64,000 nucleotides of DNA from an uncultured Christensenella sp. Its GTDB lineage: Bacteria; Bacillota; Clostridia; Christensenellales; CAG-917. A program made the translations under genes and the position numbers. The stretch's first letter is position 1. Each line of letters opens with the position of its first letter. Under the pieces are notes generated by a model, which was not told the DNA's origin, searched no databases, and saw only the letters and a list, made by a program, of their open reading frames with translations. Below, in pieces: positions 34,216 to 43,628 of the stretch. The stretch lies in assembly GCA_910578325.1 (NCBI GenBank), contig CAJTQT010000003.1:1-64000 (forward strand). The letters run 5' to 3'.

Positions 34216-35478
34216 TCATTTGAAAACAAAGATATCCGATTTTGTTCTGAACGGTAGCCATAAATCGGTTTTTCTCTGCGAAATCTGCTTAACGTTGCTT
34301 TGAGCGTTAATTGCGTTCGGACTGCCCTCTTTTATAAATGCGGCAAATCTGTTCAACATATCCTCTGACAATGCAAAATCGTTTTCGTCAAAAGGACGCC
34401 AGCAATTCTTCATCGCGCCTATTGCATACCACAAATCCGCGCTGTGGAAAGTTCCCTTTCCGTCGCCCGATAGGTTATGTTCGAACCTGTAAATATAGCA
34501 ATCCGCGCCGTTCTTACGAAGTACGGATGAGAATCTGAACGCCATTTTATCCAACGAACGTGGAAAAATATCCTTTTTCACTCTGCCTATTATGCAAGGA
34601 ATATCGCAACGAGCCACTGTTCCGTCCGATAAAACACCGTCTATTACGGGGAAAGTAGCAAACTGAGATTTCAGCGGAGAGGATCTTTTCCACGCATAAA
34701 ACACGTCTTTTGCCGGCATCGATTTAAATTCTTCGAAAGTAGTCGCACCGGATTTTTTCAGAACCGACCGCCAAAATTTCAAATTAGGCAAACGGTCCGC
34801 CATAAGTCCGCGCCTTTCTCCGCCTCCGCTGAGCATAATCGCCCGTTGAACTTTACCTCGAGTCAAAGGAGAGGATATAAGCGTCTGAATACTCATCGCT
34901 CCCGCGCTCTGCCCCATCAAAGTTATTCTTTCCGGATTTCCTCCGAATGCGGAAATATTCTCTCTTGTCCACTCAATTGCCGCCAACTGGTCGTATAAAC
35001 CTAAATTTCCCTTGCAATTTACACCGTCGGCATAAAAACCGAATACATTGAGCCTGTAATTTACGGATATAAAGATTATTCCTCGCTTACAATACTCTTC
35101 GCCGTCGAAAGCACGTTCATCCGCACTGCCTTTTGTAAAGTTTCCGCCGTGAATATAGATTACGACAGGACAGTCGACTGCGGATTTGGGAGTATAAACA
35201 TTAAGATACAGGCAATCCTCGTCATATTTAAAGGACACACCCTTTCTGAATTCCCTGTAATAATAGGTATTCTTTGACGCGCTTTCATCCTCGTATGCTC
35301 TGAGTTGGGGACAGCACGGTCCGAATCCGACGGCGTCATAAACGCCGTCGAAAGATATCGGTTCCGGCAATTCGAAACGCTTTGCCGAGGCATAACGGAT
35401 ACCCGAAAAGAGTAAATTGTTTTCTCTTTCCCTACCTTTTATTTTCCCGCATTTGGCATTTATAATCTCAGTCTGCAT
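34216..35478 (-). CDS. Type-B carboxylesterase family protein
   Basis: 420 aa alpha/beta hydrolase. The family signatures are clear: EDCLYLNVY, VVIYIHGGNF (oxyanion), NYRLNVFGF, GNLGLYDQLAAIEW and the nucleophile elbow GQSAGA. The protein is shorter than the usual ~500 aa type-B esterases in its C-terminal half. No signal peptide, so cytosolic. It is the last gene of the long sugar-acid operon and overlaps the upstream gene by 11 bp, so it probably removes acyl or methyl esters from the imported sugar or glycoside. The substrate is inferred from context only. Confidence 0.85.
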   Translation of the reverse strand: MQTEIINAKCGKIKGRERENNLLFSGIRYASAKRFELPEPISFDGVYDAVGFGPCCPQLRAYEDESASKNTYYYREFRKGVSFKYDEDCLYLNVYTPKSAVDCPVVIYIHGGNFTKGSADERAFDGEEYCKRGIIFISVNYRLNVFGFYADGVNCKGNLGLYDQLAAIEWTRENISAFGGNPERITLMGQSAGAMSIQTLISSPLTRGKVQRAIMLSGGGERRGLMADRLPNLKFWRSVLKKSGATTFEEFKSMPAKDVFYAWKRSSPLKSQFATFPVIDGVLSDGTVARCDIPCIIGRVKKDIFPRSLDKMAFRFSSVLRKNGADCYIYRFEHNLSGDGKGTFHSADLWYAIGAMKNCWRPFDENDFALSEDMLNRFAAFIKEGSPNAINAQSNVKQISQRKTDLWLPFRTKSDIFVFK

Positions 35479-36235
35479 ATTTACGCAAGTTTTTCATCGT
35501 ATTCATACTGTATTCCATACTGGCATACGGATTGAGCGACACATCGAGTTCCGCAACGGCATTTTGAACACCGCAGTCCTTTGCGACGCGGATAATATTC
35601 GCAAAATCCAACGTTCCTTTTCCAACCGCTCTGAATACAGGAAGACCGAGAGTCTTTTTGTAATCTTTCAAGTGCAGCGTATTTACTCTTCCCGCCAGTT
35701 TTTCGAGGTATTCTTCAATCGAACGCCCTGCAAATTTTATCCAGAACGTATCCGGAATAAACTCGACCTTATGCGTATTTTCAATCATATAATCATAGAT
35801 AGTTTTACCGCCGATTTCATTAAACTCGAACCAGTGATTATGATAGGCAATCGTCATACCGTGCTTTTCGAGTTTATCCGCGGTGTCGTTCAGAATTCGG
35901 ATAAACTTATCCAAATCCTTGATGTCACCCGTACGGAACTCTTTTGGCATCATACCTATACCCATACGCGGACAGCCGTAGATTTCGTGCTCTTTTACAA
36001 GCCCGTTCAAATCATTGCAAATACGGTCGAACTTGTCGTGAGTTATGCAAATAGGCAACTCGTTTCTCTTAACGAGTGCGGCGATATGCTGCGGCGGCAC
36101 TTTTTTGCCTCCCGAGAGTTGAACTACTTCCGCGCCCATTTCCTTTACGCGCCTGAAAACTTTACTATATCCGTCTTCGTTTTTCAGTTTTCCGCGAAGC
36201 GAAAAAAGTTGTATTCCGAATTTCATATCTTTCAA
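35468..36235 (-). CDS. Sugar phosphate isomerase/epimerase-family TIM-barrel protein (paralogue 1)
   Basis: 255 aa of the xylose-isomerase-like TIM-barrel family. Recognisable strands end with metal-binding residues: FGIQLFSLRG at the start, IAYHNHWFEF (conserved NHxxEF), FIPDTFWIKFAG, LHLKDY (metal His) and AVAELDV at the C-terminus (Glu). Members are isomerases, epimerases or lyases on sugars. In gut C-glycoside pathways related TIM-barrel proteins act after a Gfo-type oxidoreductase. It overlaps the transporter gene by 4 bp. Exact reaction unknown. Confidence 0.8.
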   Translation of the reverse strand: MKDMKFGIQLFSLRGKLKNEDGYSKVFRRVKEMGAEVVQLSGGKKVPPQHIAALVKRNELPICITHDKFDRICNDLNGLVKEHEIYGCPRMGIGMMPKEFRTGDIKDLDKFIRILNDTADKLEKHGMTIAYHNHWFEFNEIGGKTIYDYMIENTHKVEFIPDTFWIKFAGRSIEEYLEKLAGRVNTLHLKDYKKTLGLPVFRAVGKGTLDFANIIRVAKDCGVQNAVAELDVSLNPYASMEYSMNTMKNLRKYAD

Positions 36236-37863
36236 TCCTCCTCGTTTATAACCGTACCGTCATCATTATGGTTTTCGGCATCGTCTGTGCCATCAGTCGT
36301 AATTCCTGCATCTAATCGGTTTAAATCTTCGTCATTTTCACTATTTACGCTCTCATCAGCATTTACAAAACTGATTTCGTTACTCTCGAAAGCCTCTTTA
36401 AGTTTTGCCTCTTTAAGCACCTGTAACTGCGCAACCTTCTTCTTTGAAAGCGGATACCACAAGAACAGCACAAGCGCCATAAGCCCGAACAGAACGGCAG
36501 GTATTATCGTAGCCATATCATACATAATTTTCAGATTTGCCATAGACTGCACTGCGCCCTTCTCATAAGCGTAGTTCATTCCGAGCAACGCTCCGTTTAC
36601 AGCAACCGCCGCGATAACCTGTCCCAACTTTCTGAAAAACATAAAGAATGCGTACGCGGTTCCGTCGTCGCGTTGTCCCGTCTTTACCTCAATATCGTCA
36701 ATGGCGTCGGTCGCCATAGACCATATCTGCAACACCATAAACGTCAGTCCGCAACCGCTCACGAAGCACAGAACCAAGAACAGATACATCAGTATTCCGG
36801 GCTGTACGCCTCTAAGCGCAAATAAAACGAGATTCGCCCCTGCGGCAAGAGCCATACCAACTGCGCATAATTCTTTTTTTCCGAACTTTCTGACCATCTT
36901 CGGCGTAAGGAACATAAATATCACCATAGGCGCGTATGTGCACACGGTTGACACAAGGTTCATCCAGTTTGCACCGAAATAATCGTCAAACAGATACAGG
37001 TAAAAACTCTGCGTAAACATCTGTCCGGCAAGAAGCAACATGCTTGCAACGCTGACAGAAACAAACGCCCTGTTTTTAAATAAAGTCTTTATTATTCGTT
37101 TTGTCGTTCCCTTTTCGCGGTGCTCGGAGGGTTTTGCAACAACTCTTTCCTTGTTCATTCTGAACGCGAGCACAAGCATAACGAGACACAGCACCGCCAT
37201 AATCACCACGCCGATGATTACGGGCGAATACATCATATCCTGCAAAACTTTTCCGTTTTCGCCTATAATCTCCGCCCCGTTTGCGTCCACCCTGTTCTGA
37301 TACGCAAAAGTAGCAATCAAAAGTACGGGTACGCTTCCCAGTCCCGCGCCGATGGAACGGAATACGGAAAGTTTTGTCCTCTCTTTCTCGTCCGTAGTTA
37401 CGACCGAGGCGAGCGAGCCGTAAGGTATTTGCAACATTGTGTAACACATTCCGAACAGAACGTAGGTAATCGTAGCATAGACGCAGGTCGCTATATAGTT
37501 TTCCTCTCCGCCGAGTCCCGGCCATTTAGCGAACATCAGAATAGCCGATATTGCAAGCGGAGGACCCGCGTAAAGAAACCACGGGCGGTATCTGCCGTAT
37601 TTGCTCGGTTTAACCGTATCGCAGATTCTGCCCATAATCGGGTCGTTTACGGCGTCCCATACTCGCGCGCCGATAAACATAAGCATTATAAACAGCGGAC
37701 TGAGATTGAAGATATCCGTATAAAACTTTTGCAACAGCGACGTGACAAGACCGAACACCAGACAGCACGCCGTATCGCCGAGCGCATATCCGACGTAGTC
37801 CTTTGTTTTCAAGCCGCTTGTACGGGAGATATAACTCCGTTCCTTCACTGCGGTATCACTCAT
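36232..37863 (-). CDS. GPH-family (glycoside-pentoside-hexuronide) cation symporter
   Basis: 543 aa with about 12 transmembrane helices, typical of MFS_2/MelB-like carriers. Landmarks are the N-terminal YALGDTACCLVFGLV, the D-P-x-x-G-x-x-x-D loop (NDPIMGRICDTVKPSKYGRYRPW) and a conserved central cytoplasmic loop. The last ~55 residues are acidic and disordered, an unusual tail also seen in the related transporter at 50.8-52.4 kb. It imports sugars or glycosides with Na+ or H+. Position inside a glucuronate operon points to a hexuronide substrate. Confidence 0.88.
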   Translation of the reverse strand: MSDTAVKERSYISRTSGLKTKDYVGYALGDTACCLVFGLVTSLLQKFYTDIFNLSPLFIMLMFIGARVWDAVNDPIMGRICDTVKPSKYGRYRPWFLYAGPPLAISAILMFAKWPGLGGEENYIATCVYATITYVLFGMCYTMLQIPYGSLASVVTTDEKERTKLSVFRSIGAGLGSVPVLLIATFAYQNRVDANGAEIIGENGKVLQDMMYSPVIIGVVIMAVLCLVMLVLAFRMNKERVVAKPSEHREKGTTKRIIKTLFKNRAFVSVSVASMLLLAGQMFTQSFYLYLFDDYFGANWMNLVSTVCTYAPMVIFMFLTPKMVRKFGKKELCAVGMALAAGANLVLFALRGVQPGILMYLFLVLCFVSGCGLTFMVLQIWSMATDAIDDIEVKTGQRDDGTAYAFFMFFRKLGQVIAAVAVNGALLGMNYAYEKGAVQSMANLKIMYDMATIIPAVLFGLMALVLFLWYPLSKKKVAQLQVLKEAKLKEAFESNEISFVNADESVNSENDEDLNRLDAGITTDGTDDAENHNDDGTVINEED

Positions 37864-37897
37864 AATTTTTCCCCTTTGAGTTTATTTTATCTGATGC

Positions 37898-39052
37898 TCA
37901 TTTCGCCGAACTCGTTTTTTCCTCTTCCTTGCGCTTTTCGAGTTCCGCTATATATCTGTCTTCGTCAAGCGGAATATTCACTTCCTCGTGCGTCCAGCCC
38001 GCAAGGTGAATGGCGTTTGAGAATGTCAAACCTACTATGCCCTCTTTTCCGGGCGCAATGAATTTATCCGTCTTTTTAAGCAGATAATCGGTATAGTTCT
38101 TTATGATGCCGATATGCTGAGGCGGATACTTGAATAGGCGGAGATAGTGCCCAACACCTCTGTACTTGATTTTTTTGGTTTTTGGTTTACCCATAAACAC
38201 CTTGTTGTGCTCTGAAAACACGGGTTCGAGTTCTTTATTTCGGGTAAACACGAGTTTGCCTTTTTCGATTACGATTTTACCGCCCTCGCCCGTGATTTCG
38301 AGTCTGTTTGTTCCGGGGGCGTCGTGAGTGGAAGTGATGAATACTCCCGTCGCGCCGTTTTCGAATTTGCAGTACGCCGTAACGTCGTTTTCGACGTTTA
38401 TTGCTCTTCCTACGGTAGAGGTAGTTGCCGTGACGGAAACGGGAAGCCCCGCAAGCCAGGTAAACAAGTCGAGTTGATGGGGGCACTGATTGAGAAGCAC
38501 TCCTCCGCCTTCGCCCCACCAGGTTCCGCGCCAACCGCCCTGTGCATAGTACGCTTTGGGACGGTACCAGTTGGTTATGATCCAGACTATTCTTGTAATT
38601 TTGCCGAGTTGACCGCTTTCGATAATCTCTTTGGCTTTGATATAGAGCGGGTTTGTGCGCTGATTGAACATCATTCCGAACAGCAGTTCGGGATGTTTCT
38701 CCGCTTCCGAATTCATTTCACGGACCTGTTTGGTATAAACGCCGGCGGGTTTGTCGCAAAGCACGTTAAGTCCCGCTTTCATGGCGGCTATGGCAATTTC
38801 GGGATGAAAATAATGCGGGGTTTCAACCATAACCACGTCTATAAGTCCCGACGCAAACATCTCGTTGTAGTCCGAAAACACCCTGACACCTTTGAGATTT
38901 TCCGCCGCATACTTACGTCTGCCCTCGTCTATATCGCATACAGCAGTGAGTTGCGCGCCTTTTACCAAGCCTTTCAACTTCGTGAATATTTTGGTATAAA
39001 ACGTACCCTGTTTTCCTATGCCGACTATTCCGTATCTGATTTTTTTACTCAT
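37898..39052 (-). CDS. Gfo/Idh/MocA-family oxidoreductase (paralogue 1)
   Basis: 384 aa NAD(P)-dependent dehydrogenase. The Rossmann motif GIVGIGKQG lies at the N-terminus, then CDKPAGVYT in the position of the catalytic EKP motif (Asp replaces Glu, common), and GGGVLLNQCPHQLDLFTWL with the catalytic His. Strong similarity to the second Gfo protein at 40-41.1 kb marks them as paralogues. Such enzymes oxidise a sugar ring hydroxyl, often at C3. It overlaps the upstream TIM-barrel gene by 8 bp. Substrate unknown. Confidence 0.85.
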   Translation of the reverse strand: MSKKIRYGIVGIGKQGTFYTKIFTKLKGLVKGAQLTAVCDIDEGRRKYAAENLKGVRVFSDYNEMFASGLIDVVMVETPHYFHPEIAIAAMKAGLNVLCDKPAGVYTKQVREMNSEAEKHPELLFGMMFNQRTNPLYIKAKEIIESGQLGKITRIVWIITNWYRPKAYYAQGGWRGTWWGEGGGVLLNQCPHQLDLFTWLAGLPVSVTATTSTVGRAINVENDVTAYCKFENGATGVFITSTHDAPGTNRLEITGEGGKIVIEKGKLVFTRNKELEPVFSEHNKVFMGKPKTKKIKYRGVGHYLRLFKYPPQHIGIIKNYTDYLLKKTDKFIAPGKEGIVGLTFSNAIHLAGWTHEEVNIPLDEDRYIAELEKRKEEEKTSSAK

Positions 39053-39977
39053 CTTTATAACCTGCCTTATTCAATAAATTCTTTAAGTTTTTATACTGCC
39101 AGAAAAACACCTCTTTTCTGGAAATATGCCTGAGCGCGCCTACTCTCATTTTTTTGTCCACAAGTCTGAAAGCCTTGAAATACTTGCGAAGAATCAGCGG
39201 CATAAACGGGATGATATACACCGGCAATTTGAGCATACTGTATTTAAAAGTATGCGGCTCGAGAGTCATAAATCCCGAATAATTCCTGTCTACCAGTTCT
39301 TTGATGATATAATCATAGCATCCTTTGCCCGTACCGACGGGAACTTCCACCATAAATTCCGAGCAGTCTTTGATATGATAGTATGAAACGTGATCTTTCA
39401 GCATATCGAAAGCCGCTCTGGGATTCACGCCGCACTGCACGTAATTGCTCGCGTCGAAGCACAGCGCAAAATCATCGTCGTCTATATCCCTGTAAATTTT
39501 AAGCACTCTTTCCGGCACATCGCCGTACACTTTCTTTTCGTTTTCGTGCAGAAGTTTTACTCCGCTGCCATGCGCGAGAGCAAGCAGTTCTTTCAATCTG
39601 CTTACAACTTTTGCGTGACAACTGTCGGGATTTGCATCGCCGTAATAAAACGAGAATATTCTTATATATCCGCATTTCATCAGTTGGGCGATTTTGATAA
39701 GTTCTGCAAGTTGCTTTTTCTGTTTTGCAAAACCATCTTCGTCGTCTATACCGATTTTGCCTATCGGGGAACCTATCGAAGAAAACCCGATTCCCTCTTT
39801 TTCAAGGCGCGGATAAACGTTCTGTCTAAACTCCTCTAATGTGAACTCGGCGATATTCTTGCCGTCGATGTTCCTCGGGCAGATATATCTCCCGCCGAAT
39901 TCTTTGACCGCGGCAATCTGAGCGTCCAGTTTACCGCTTACTTCGTCATAAAATCCCGAAATGGTTATTTTACTCAT
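39045..39977 (-). CDS. Sugar phosphate isomerase/epimerase-family TIM-barrel protein (paralogue 2)
   Basis: 310 aa xylose-isomerase-like TIM barrel. Conserved elements are IRIFSFYYGD, LLHENEKKVYGD (metal Glu), ALCFDASNYVQCG (metal Asp), YYHIKDC (metal His) and FMTLEPHTF (metal Glu). The arrangement is more typical of active metal-dependent isomerases or lyases than paralogue 1. It lies directly between the two Gfo/Idh/MocA genes, which suggests an oxidation-then-isomerisation or -elimination pair. A Lys/Arg-rich C-terminal extension of about 50 residues has no assigned role. Confidence 0.8.
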   Translation of the reverse strand: MSKITISGFYDEVSGKLDAQIAAVKEFGGRYICPRNIDGKNIAEFTLEEFRQNVYPRLEKEGIGFSSIGSPIGKIGIDDEDGFAKQKKQLAELIKIAQLMKCGYIRIFSFYYGDANPDSCHAKVVSRLKELLALAHGSGVKLLHENEKKVYGDVPERVLKIYRDIDDDDFALCFDASNYVQCGVNPRAAFDMLKDHVSYYHIKDCSEFMVEVPVGTGKGCYDYIIKELVDRNYSGFMTLEPHTFKYSMLKLPVYIIPFMPLILRKYFKAFRLVDKKMRVGALRHISRKEVFFWQYKNLKNLLNKAGYKDE

Positions 39978-39997
39978 TTTATCCTCCGATAAAATAT

Positions 39998-41128
39998 TTA
40001 ATTATTGTCAAGGCTCTTTTCCCACTCGATTCTTCCGTTCAGGAAACGGTCGTATTCTTCGATGTCGAGGGGCAGAGACACCCTTTCGTTTTTATATGCG
40101 GACAGGTATATTCCGTTTATAATCTGCAATGCGCGCTCTCCTTCATCTATGCGGGCAAGCATAGAACCTTTCCCGTTTATCTCGTTCCTGAACGCTCTCA
40201 GAGAACGCAGTTGCTGACCTTTTACTATATCCGCAATGAATCTGAAAAAGCCGTATCCGCAAACCGACGCCCGCGACGGCGTAGCGCCGTAACCGAATTT
40301 CGTCACCTTATTTACTTCTTTCTGACTCTTGTGTCTGTAAATTTTCATTCGTCTCGGGCCGATGACCAGACGTCCTTTGTCGCAGGCAATTTCAAGTCTG
40401 TTTACGCCCTTAATCTCGTGGGTGGAAGCGGTGAATGAGCAATCGAAATCCTTATAGTGCAAAATCGCGCAAACGTCGTTTTCAACCGTTATATTTCTGT
40501 CCCGCGTATGAGTTACGGCGGTAACCGCGTCAGGAATGCCGATCAGCCATTGCAGAACGTCGAGTTGATGTATACACTGATTCATCAGACAGCCGCCGCC
40601 CTCTCCCGAATAACTTGCGCGCCAACCGCCCTGATTGTAATACGCCTGCGAGCGATACCAGTCCGTGATAATAAAGTTTACGCGCTGTATCTCTCCCAAC
40701 TCGCCGCCCGAAAGCATTCTTTTTGCCTTTTTATACATACGGTTACTGCGCTGATTGTAAGAGACTCCCGCCTTTATCTCCTTATGCGCTTTCGCCGTCT
40801 CGGCAATAAGCCTTGCGTCTTTCACTGTCGGCGACGCGGGTTTCTCGACAAGAGTATTTACGCCGTGCGAAATGAGATAACAGGCTATTTCCGCGTGCGA
40901 ATAATGCGGAGTTGCAATAATCGCTCCGTCAAGTTTTTCTTTTGCAACCATTTCCTTATAATCGGAGTACGCGTGCGCTCTGCTTACGTGTTTTTCGCAC
41001 CAATTCAGCGCGGCTTTGTCTATATCGCAGACCGCTTGCAGTTTTACGCCTTGCAAAAGCCCGTACGCGAGATTAAACGCGTGTCTTTTCCCCATTCTAC
41101 CAACGCCTATTACAGCAAATTTAAGCAT
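39998..41128 (-). CDS. Gfo/Idh/MocA-family oxidoreductase (paralogue 2)
   Basis: 376 aa from the ATG at 41128, chosen because the Rossmann motif AVIGVGRMG follows at once; an earlier in-frame start would add 23 residues overlapping the kinase gene. The EKP motif (VEKPASP) and GGGCLMNQCIHQLDVLQWL are present, with the WYRSQAYYNQGGWR stretch almost the same as in paralogue 1. It starts 9 bp after the kdgK stop, so it continues the uxaC-kdgK transcript. Likely oxidises the sugar part of a glycoside with NAD(P)+. Confidence 0.85.
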   Translation of the reverse strand: MLKFAVIGVGRMGKRHAFNLAYGLLQGVKLQAVCDIDKAALNWCEKHVSRAHAYSDYKEMVAKEKLDGAIIATPHYSHAEIACYLISHGVNTLVEKPASPTVKDARLIAETAKAHKEIKAGVSYNQRSNRMYKKAKRMLSGGELGEIQRVNFIITDWYRSQAYYNQGGWRASYSGEGGGCLMNQCIHQLDVLQWLIGIPDAVTAVTHTRDRNITVENDVCAILHYKDFDCSFTASTHEIKGVNRLEIACDKGRLVIGPRRMKIYRHKSQKEVNKVTKFGYGATPSRASVCGYGFFRFIADIVKGQQLRSLRAFRNEINGKGSMLARIDEGERALQIINGIYLSAYKNERVSLPLDIEEYDRFLNGRIEWEKSLDNN

Positions 41129-41136
41129 ATCGTCAC

Positions 41137-42156
41137 CTATCTCTGCACTCTGCCGCTTCCGCTGCCATTCATAAGTTGTTCGACCTCGGACACGCAAACC
41201 CGATTGAAGTCGCCTTCTACCGTATGTTTCAACGCGCTTGCCGCCACCGCGAACTCAACCGCTTCGGCGTCGTTTTTGCCTGAAAGCAACGCGTATATCA
41301 GCCCTGCTCCGAAACTGTCCCCGCCGCCTACTCTGTCAACTATACGAAGCGGATATGTCCTTGAAAAATGCGCTGTCGAATTCCTGTATAGCATCGCGCC
41401 CCAGTTATTGTCGTTCGCGCTTATGCTCTCCCTGAGCGTGATCGCAACCGCGTCGAGCGAAAACTTTTCTATAAGTTGTTTCGCCACGTTTTCGTATCCG
41501 TCTCGGACAAGTTTTCCGTTTTCCACGTCGCCGCCGTCGGGCTTGATTCCGAAAACGTCATCCGCGTCCGCTTCGTTGGCGATAAGAACGTCTACATAAG
41601 GCATCAGTCCGCCCATAACTTCACGCGCTTTCTCTTTTGTCCAGAGTTTCTTGCGATAATTGAGGTCGCAACTCACTTTTAGACCTTTCGCTTTCGCGCA
41701 TCTGACCGCGTTATAGGTTATTTTTGCGGCATTCTCGCTCAAAGCGGGCGTTATTCCCGTAAAATGGAACCAGTCCGCCCCCTCTAATATGCTTTCCCAA
41801 CAAAAATCGTCCTCCGTCGCTTCCGATATCGCGGAATGCTCCCTGTCGTATACGACTTTACTCGGGCGCACGGACGCTCCTTTTTCAAGGTAATAAATGC
41901 CTATTCTTTTTCCGCCTCTCACTATATCCGACGTATCCACGCCCTGACGTCTGAGTTCCGCAACAGCCGCGTCCGCTATATCGTTGCAAGGCAGTTTCGT
42001 GACAAATTCCGCATCAACTCCGAAAGCGGCAAGCGACACCGCTACGTTCGCCTCTCCGCCGCCGAAAGTCGCCTGAAAACAAGGCTCCTGTAAAAATCTC
42101 AGATATCCTTGCGGCGCAAGGCGCAACATAATTTCACCGAAAGTCACTACTTTCAT
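41137..42156 (-). CDS. kdgK: 2-keto-3-deoxygluconate kinase, PfkB family
   Basis: 339 aa from the ATG at 42156, which overlaps the kdgA stop (ATGA) and has GGGAGG 9 nt upstream. Typical N-terminus MKVVTFGEIMLRL, the substrate loop TFGGGEANVAVSLA, and the PfkB signature DRVGGGDSFGAGL with catalytic Asp near residue 277. It phosphorylates KDG to KDPG with ATP in the hexuronate pathway. Neighbours uxuA, uxuB and kdgA make this assignment stronger than sequence alone, since PfkB kinases vary in substrate. Confidence 0.9.
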   Translation of the reverse strand: MKVVTFGEIMLRLAPQGYLRFLQEPCFQATFGGGEANVAVSLAAFGVDAEFVTKLPCNDIADAAVAELRRQGVDTSDIVRGGKRIGIYYLEKGASVRPSKVVYDREHSAISEATEDDFCWESILEGADWFHFTGITPALSENAAKITYNAVRCAKAKGLKVSCDLNYRKKLWTKEKAREVMGGLMPYVDVLIANEADADDVFGIKPDGGDVENGKLVRDGYENVAKQLIEKFSLDAVAITLRESISANDNNWGAMLYRNSTAHFSRTYPLRIVDRVGGGDSFGAGLIYALLSGKNDAEAVEFAVAASALKHTVEGDFNRVCVSEVEQLMNGSGSGRVQR

Positions 42157-42770
42157 TCCGTTATACCTCCCGCAATCAAAACCGCTCTTCCCGACGCTTC
42201 CGCGATATCTGCATAACCGCCTTTCATCATCCAACTGCCGCCGACCGCAACGACCTTATCGGTCTCTCTAAGATACTCCGCGAGGTTGCTTTCGTCCACG
42301 CCGCCGGTAGGCATAAATCTGATATCCGGAAACGCCGCCGAAAGTGCTTTCAATCCTTTAAGCCCTCCGTATACACCGGCAGGGAAAAACTTCAACACCG
42401 ACAGTCCGAATGACGCCGCCGTCATAATTTCCGTAGGCGTAACCGCCCCCGGCAGATACGGAATTCCGCTGTCTGTACACATTTGGCAGACTTCACGCGA
42501 GAAACCGGGAGAAACTATAAACTTTGCTCCCGCATTGAGTGCCTGCTGACATTGCCGCGCATTTATAACCGTACCTGCGCCGATAAGCATATCGGGGCAC
42601 TCTTTGACGGCAAGCGAAATCGCATCCGCCGCGCAAGCCGTGCGGAATGTGATTTCCGCAATGTTTATCCCGCCATCTTTCAGCGCGTTGAGTTTAGGGA
42701 CGGTCTCACCTATGTCCTTTATCACCACCACGGGCACTATTCTATTATCTTTCAAAAAAGTATAATCCAT
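42153..42770 (-). CDS. kdgA: KDPG/KHG aldolase
   Basis: 205 aa class I aldolase cleaving 2-keto-3-deoxy-6-phosphogluconate into pyruvate and glyceraldehyde-3-phosphate. Conserved pieces: RIVPVVVIKD, AEITFRTACA (catalytic Glu), LIGAGTVINARQ, AKFIVSPGF (Schiff-base Lys region: here GAKFIVSPG) and LKFFPAGVYGG. Length is standard. It lies 3 bp after the SDR gene and overlaps kdgK by 4 bp. It completes the conversion of glucuronate to glycolytic intermediates. Confidence 0.93.
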   Translation of the reverse strand: MDYTFLKDNRIVPVVVIKDIGETVPKLNALKDGGINIAEITFRTACAADAISLAVKECPDMLIGAGTVINARQCQQALNAGAKFIVSPGFSREVCQMCTDSGIPYLPGAVTPTEIMTAASFGLSVLKFFPAGVYGGLKGLKALSAAFPDIRFMPTGGVDESNLAEYLRETDKVVAVGGSWMMKGGYADIAEASGRAVLIAGGITE

Positions 42771-42773
42771 ATT

Positions 42774-43613
42774 CTATACTCCGCTGTACGCGCTGAACCC
42801 GCCGTCGATAGGCAGAACAACGCCTGTAATAAACGCCGCATTGTCCTCGCTTATCAGCAGTTTGACCGCGCCGTAAAGTTCCTCCACTTCGCCGAATCTG
42901 TTCATCGGAGTGGCGGAAAGTATCTTGCCTGTTCTGGGCGTAGGCGTTTTATCCTCGTTGAAAAGCAACGACCTGTTCTGATTCGTGACGAAAAATCCTG
43001 GAGCGATTGCGTTTACTCTGATTCCTGCGGGCGCAAAGTGAACCGCAAGCCATTGCGTAAAATTTGAAACAGCCGCTTTTGCTCCGCTGTACGCGGGTAT
43101 TTTTGTAAGCGGCGTAAACGCGTTCATCGACGAAATATTCAAAATCGAACAGCCCTTTCTTCCCACCATATCCTTTGCAAAGACCTGAGTAGGCAGAAAC
43201 GTGCCGAGGAAATTGAGGTCGAATACAAATGAAACGCCGCTTTCGTCAAGCGAAAAGAAATCCTTATCGTACACCTCTCCCGCCTTGCAGTATTCGTTGG
43301 ACGTGGTCGCTTTCGGATTGTTGCCGCCCGCGCCGTTTATAAGGATGTCGCAACTTCCGAACTCGCGTGAAATCTCATCACGCACTCCGATAAGAGAATT
43401 TTTATCCAGTACGTTCGCCTTATACGCTTTTGCCCTGCCGCCTTTTGCGATAATACTTTGCGCAACCGCATCTGCCGCTGATTCGTTAAGGTCAAGTAGC
43501 GCGATTTTTGCACCCGAACCCGCAAGTTCTTCCGCAATTCCGCCGCAAATTACGCCGCCCGCGCCCGTTATTACAACAACTTTGTCTGTTAAATCGATTT
43601 TGAATTTTGCCAT
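42774..43613 (-). CDS. uxuB: SDR-family D-mannonate oxidoreductase (fructuronate reductase)
   Basis: 279 aa short-chain dehydrogenase. NAD-binding GAGGVICGGIA is at about 17-27, NGAGGN near 93, catalytic Ser in LNISSMNAF, then YSGAKAAVS (Tyr and Lys). The C-terminus ends with LPIDGGFSAYSGV, as in the Bacillus-type UxuB (YjmF) SDR enzymes, which replace the unrelated enterobacterial UxuB. It interconverts fructuronate and mannonate. Sits between uxuA and kdgA with short spacing, which confirms the role. Confidence 0.88.
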   Translation of the reverse strand: MAKFKIDLTDKVVVITGAGGVICGGIAEELAGSGAKIALLDLNESAADAVAQSIIAKGGRAKAYKANVLDKNSLIGVRDEISREFGSCDILINGAGGNNPKATTSNEYCKAGEVYDKDFFSLDESGVSFVFDLNFLGTFLPTQVFAKDMVGRKGCSILNISSMNAFTPLTKIPAYSGAKAAVSNFTQWLAVHFAPAGIRVNAIAPGFFVTNQNRSLLFNEDKTPTPRTGKILSATPMNRFGEVEELYGAVKLLISEDNAAFITGVVLPIDGGFSAYSGV

Positions 43614-43628
43614 AATTCCCCCGATAAA

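Noticed and set aside
35417..36568. 383-codon plus-strand frame opposite the TIM-barrel and transporter genes
   Set aside because: Codon pattern is the complement of real genes and the protein has no recognisable domain.
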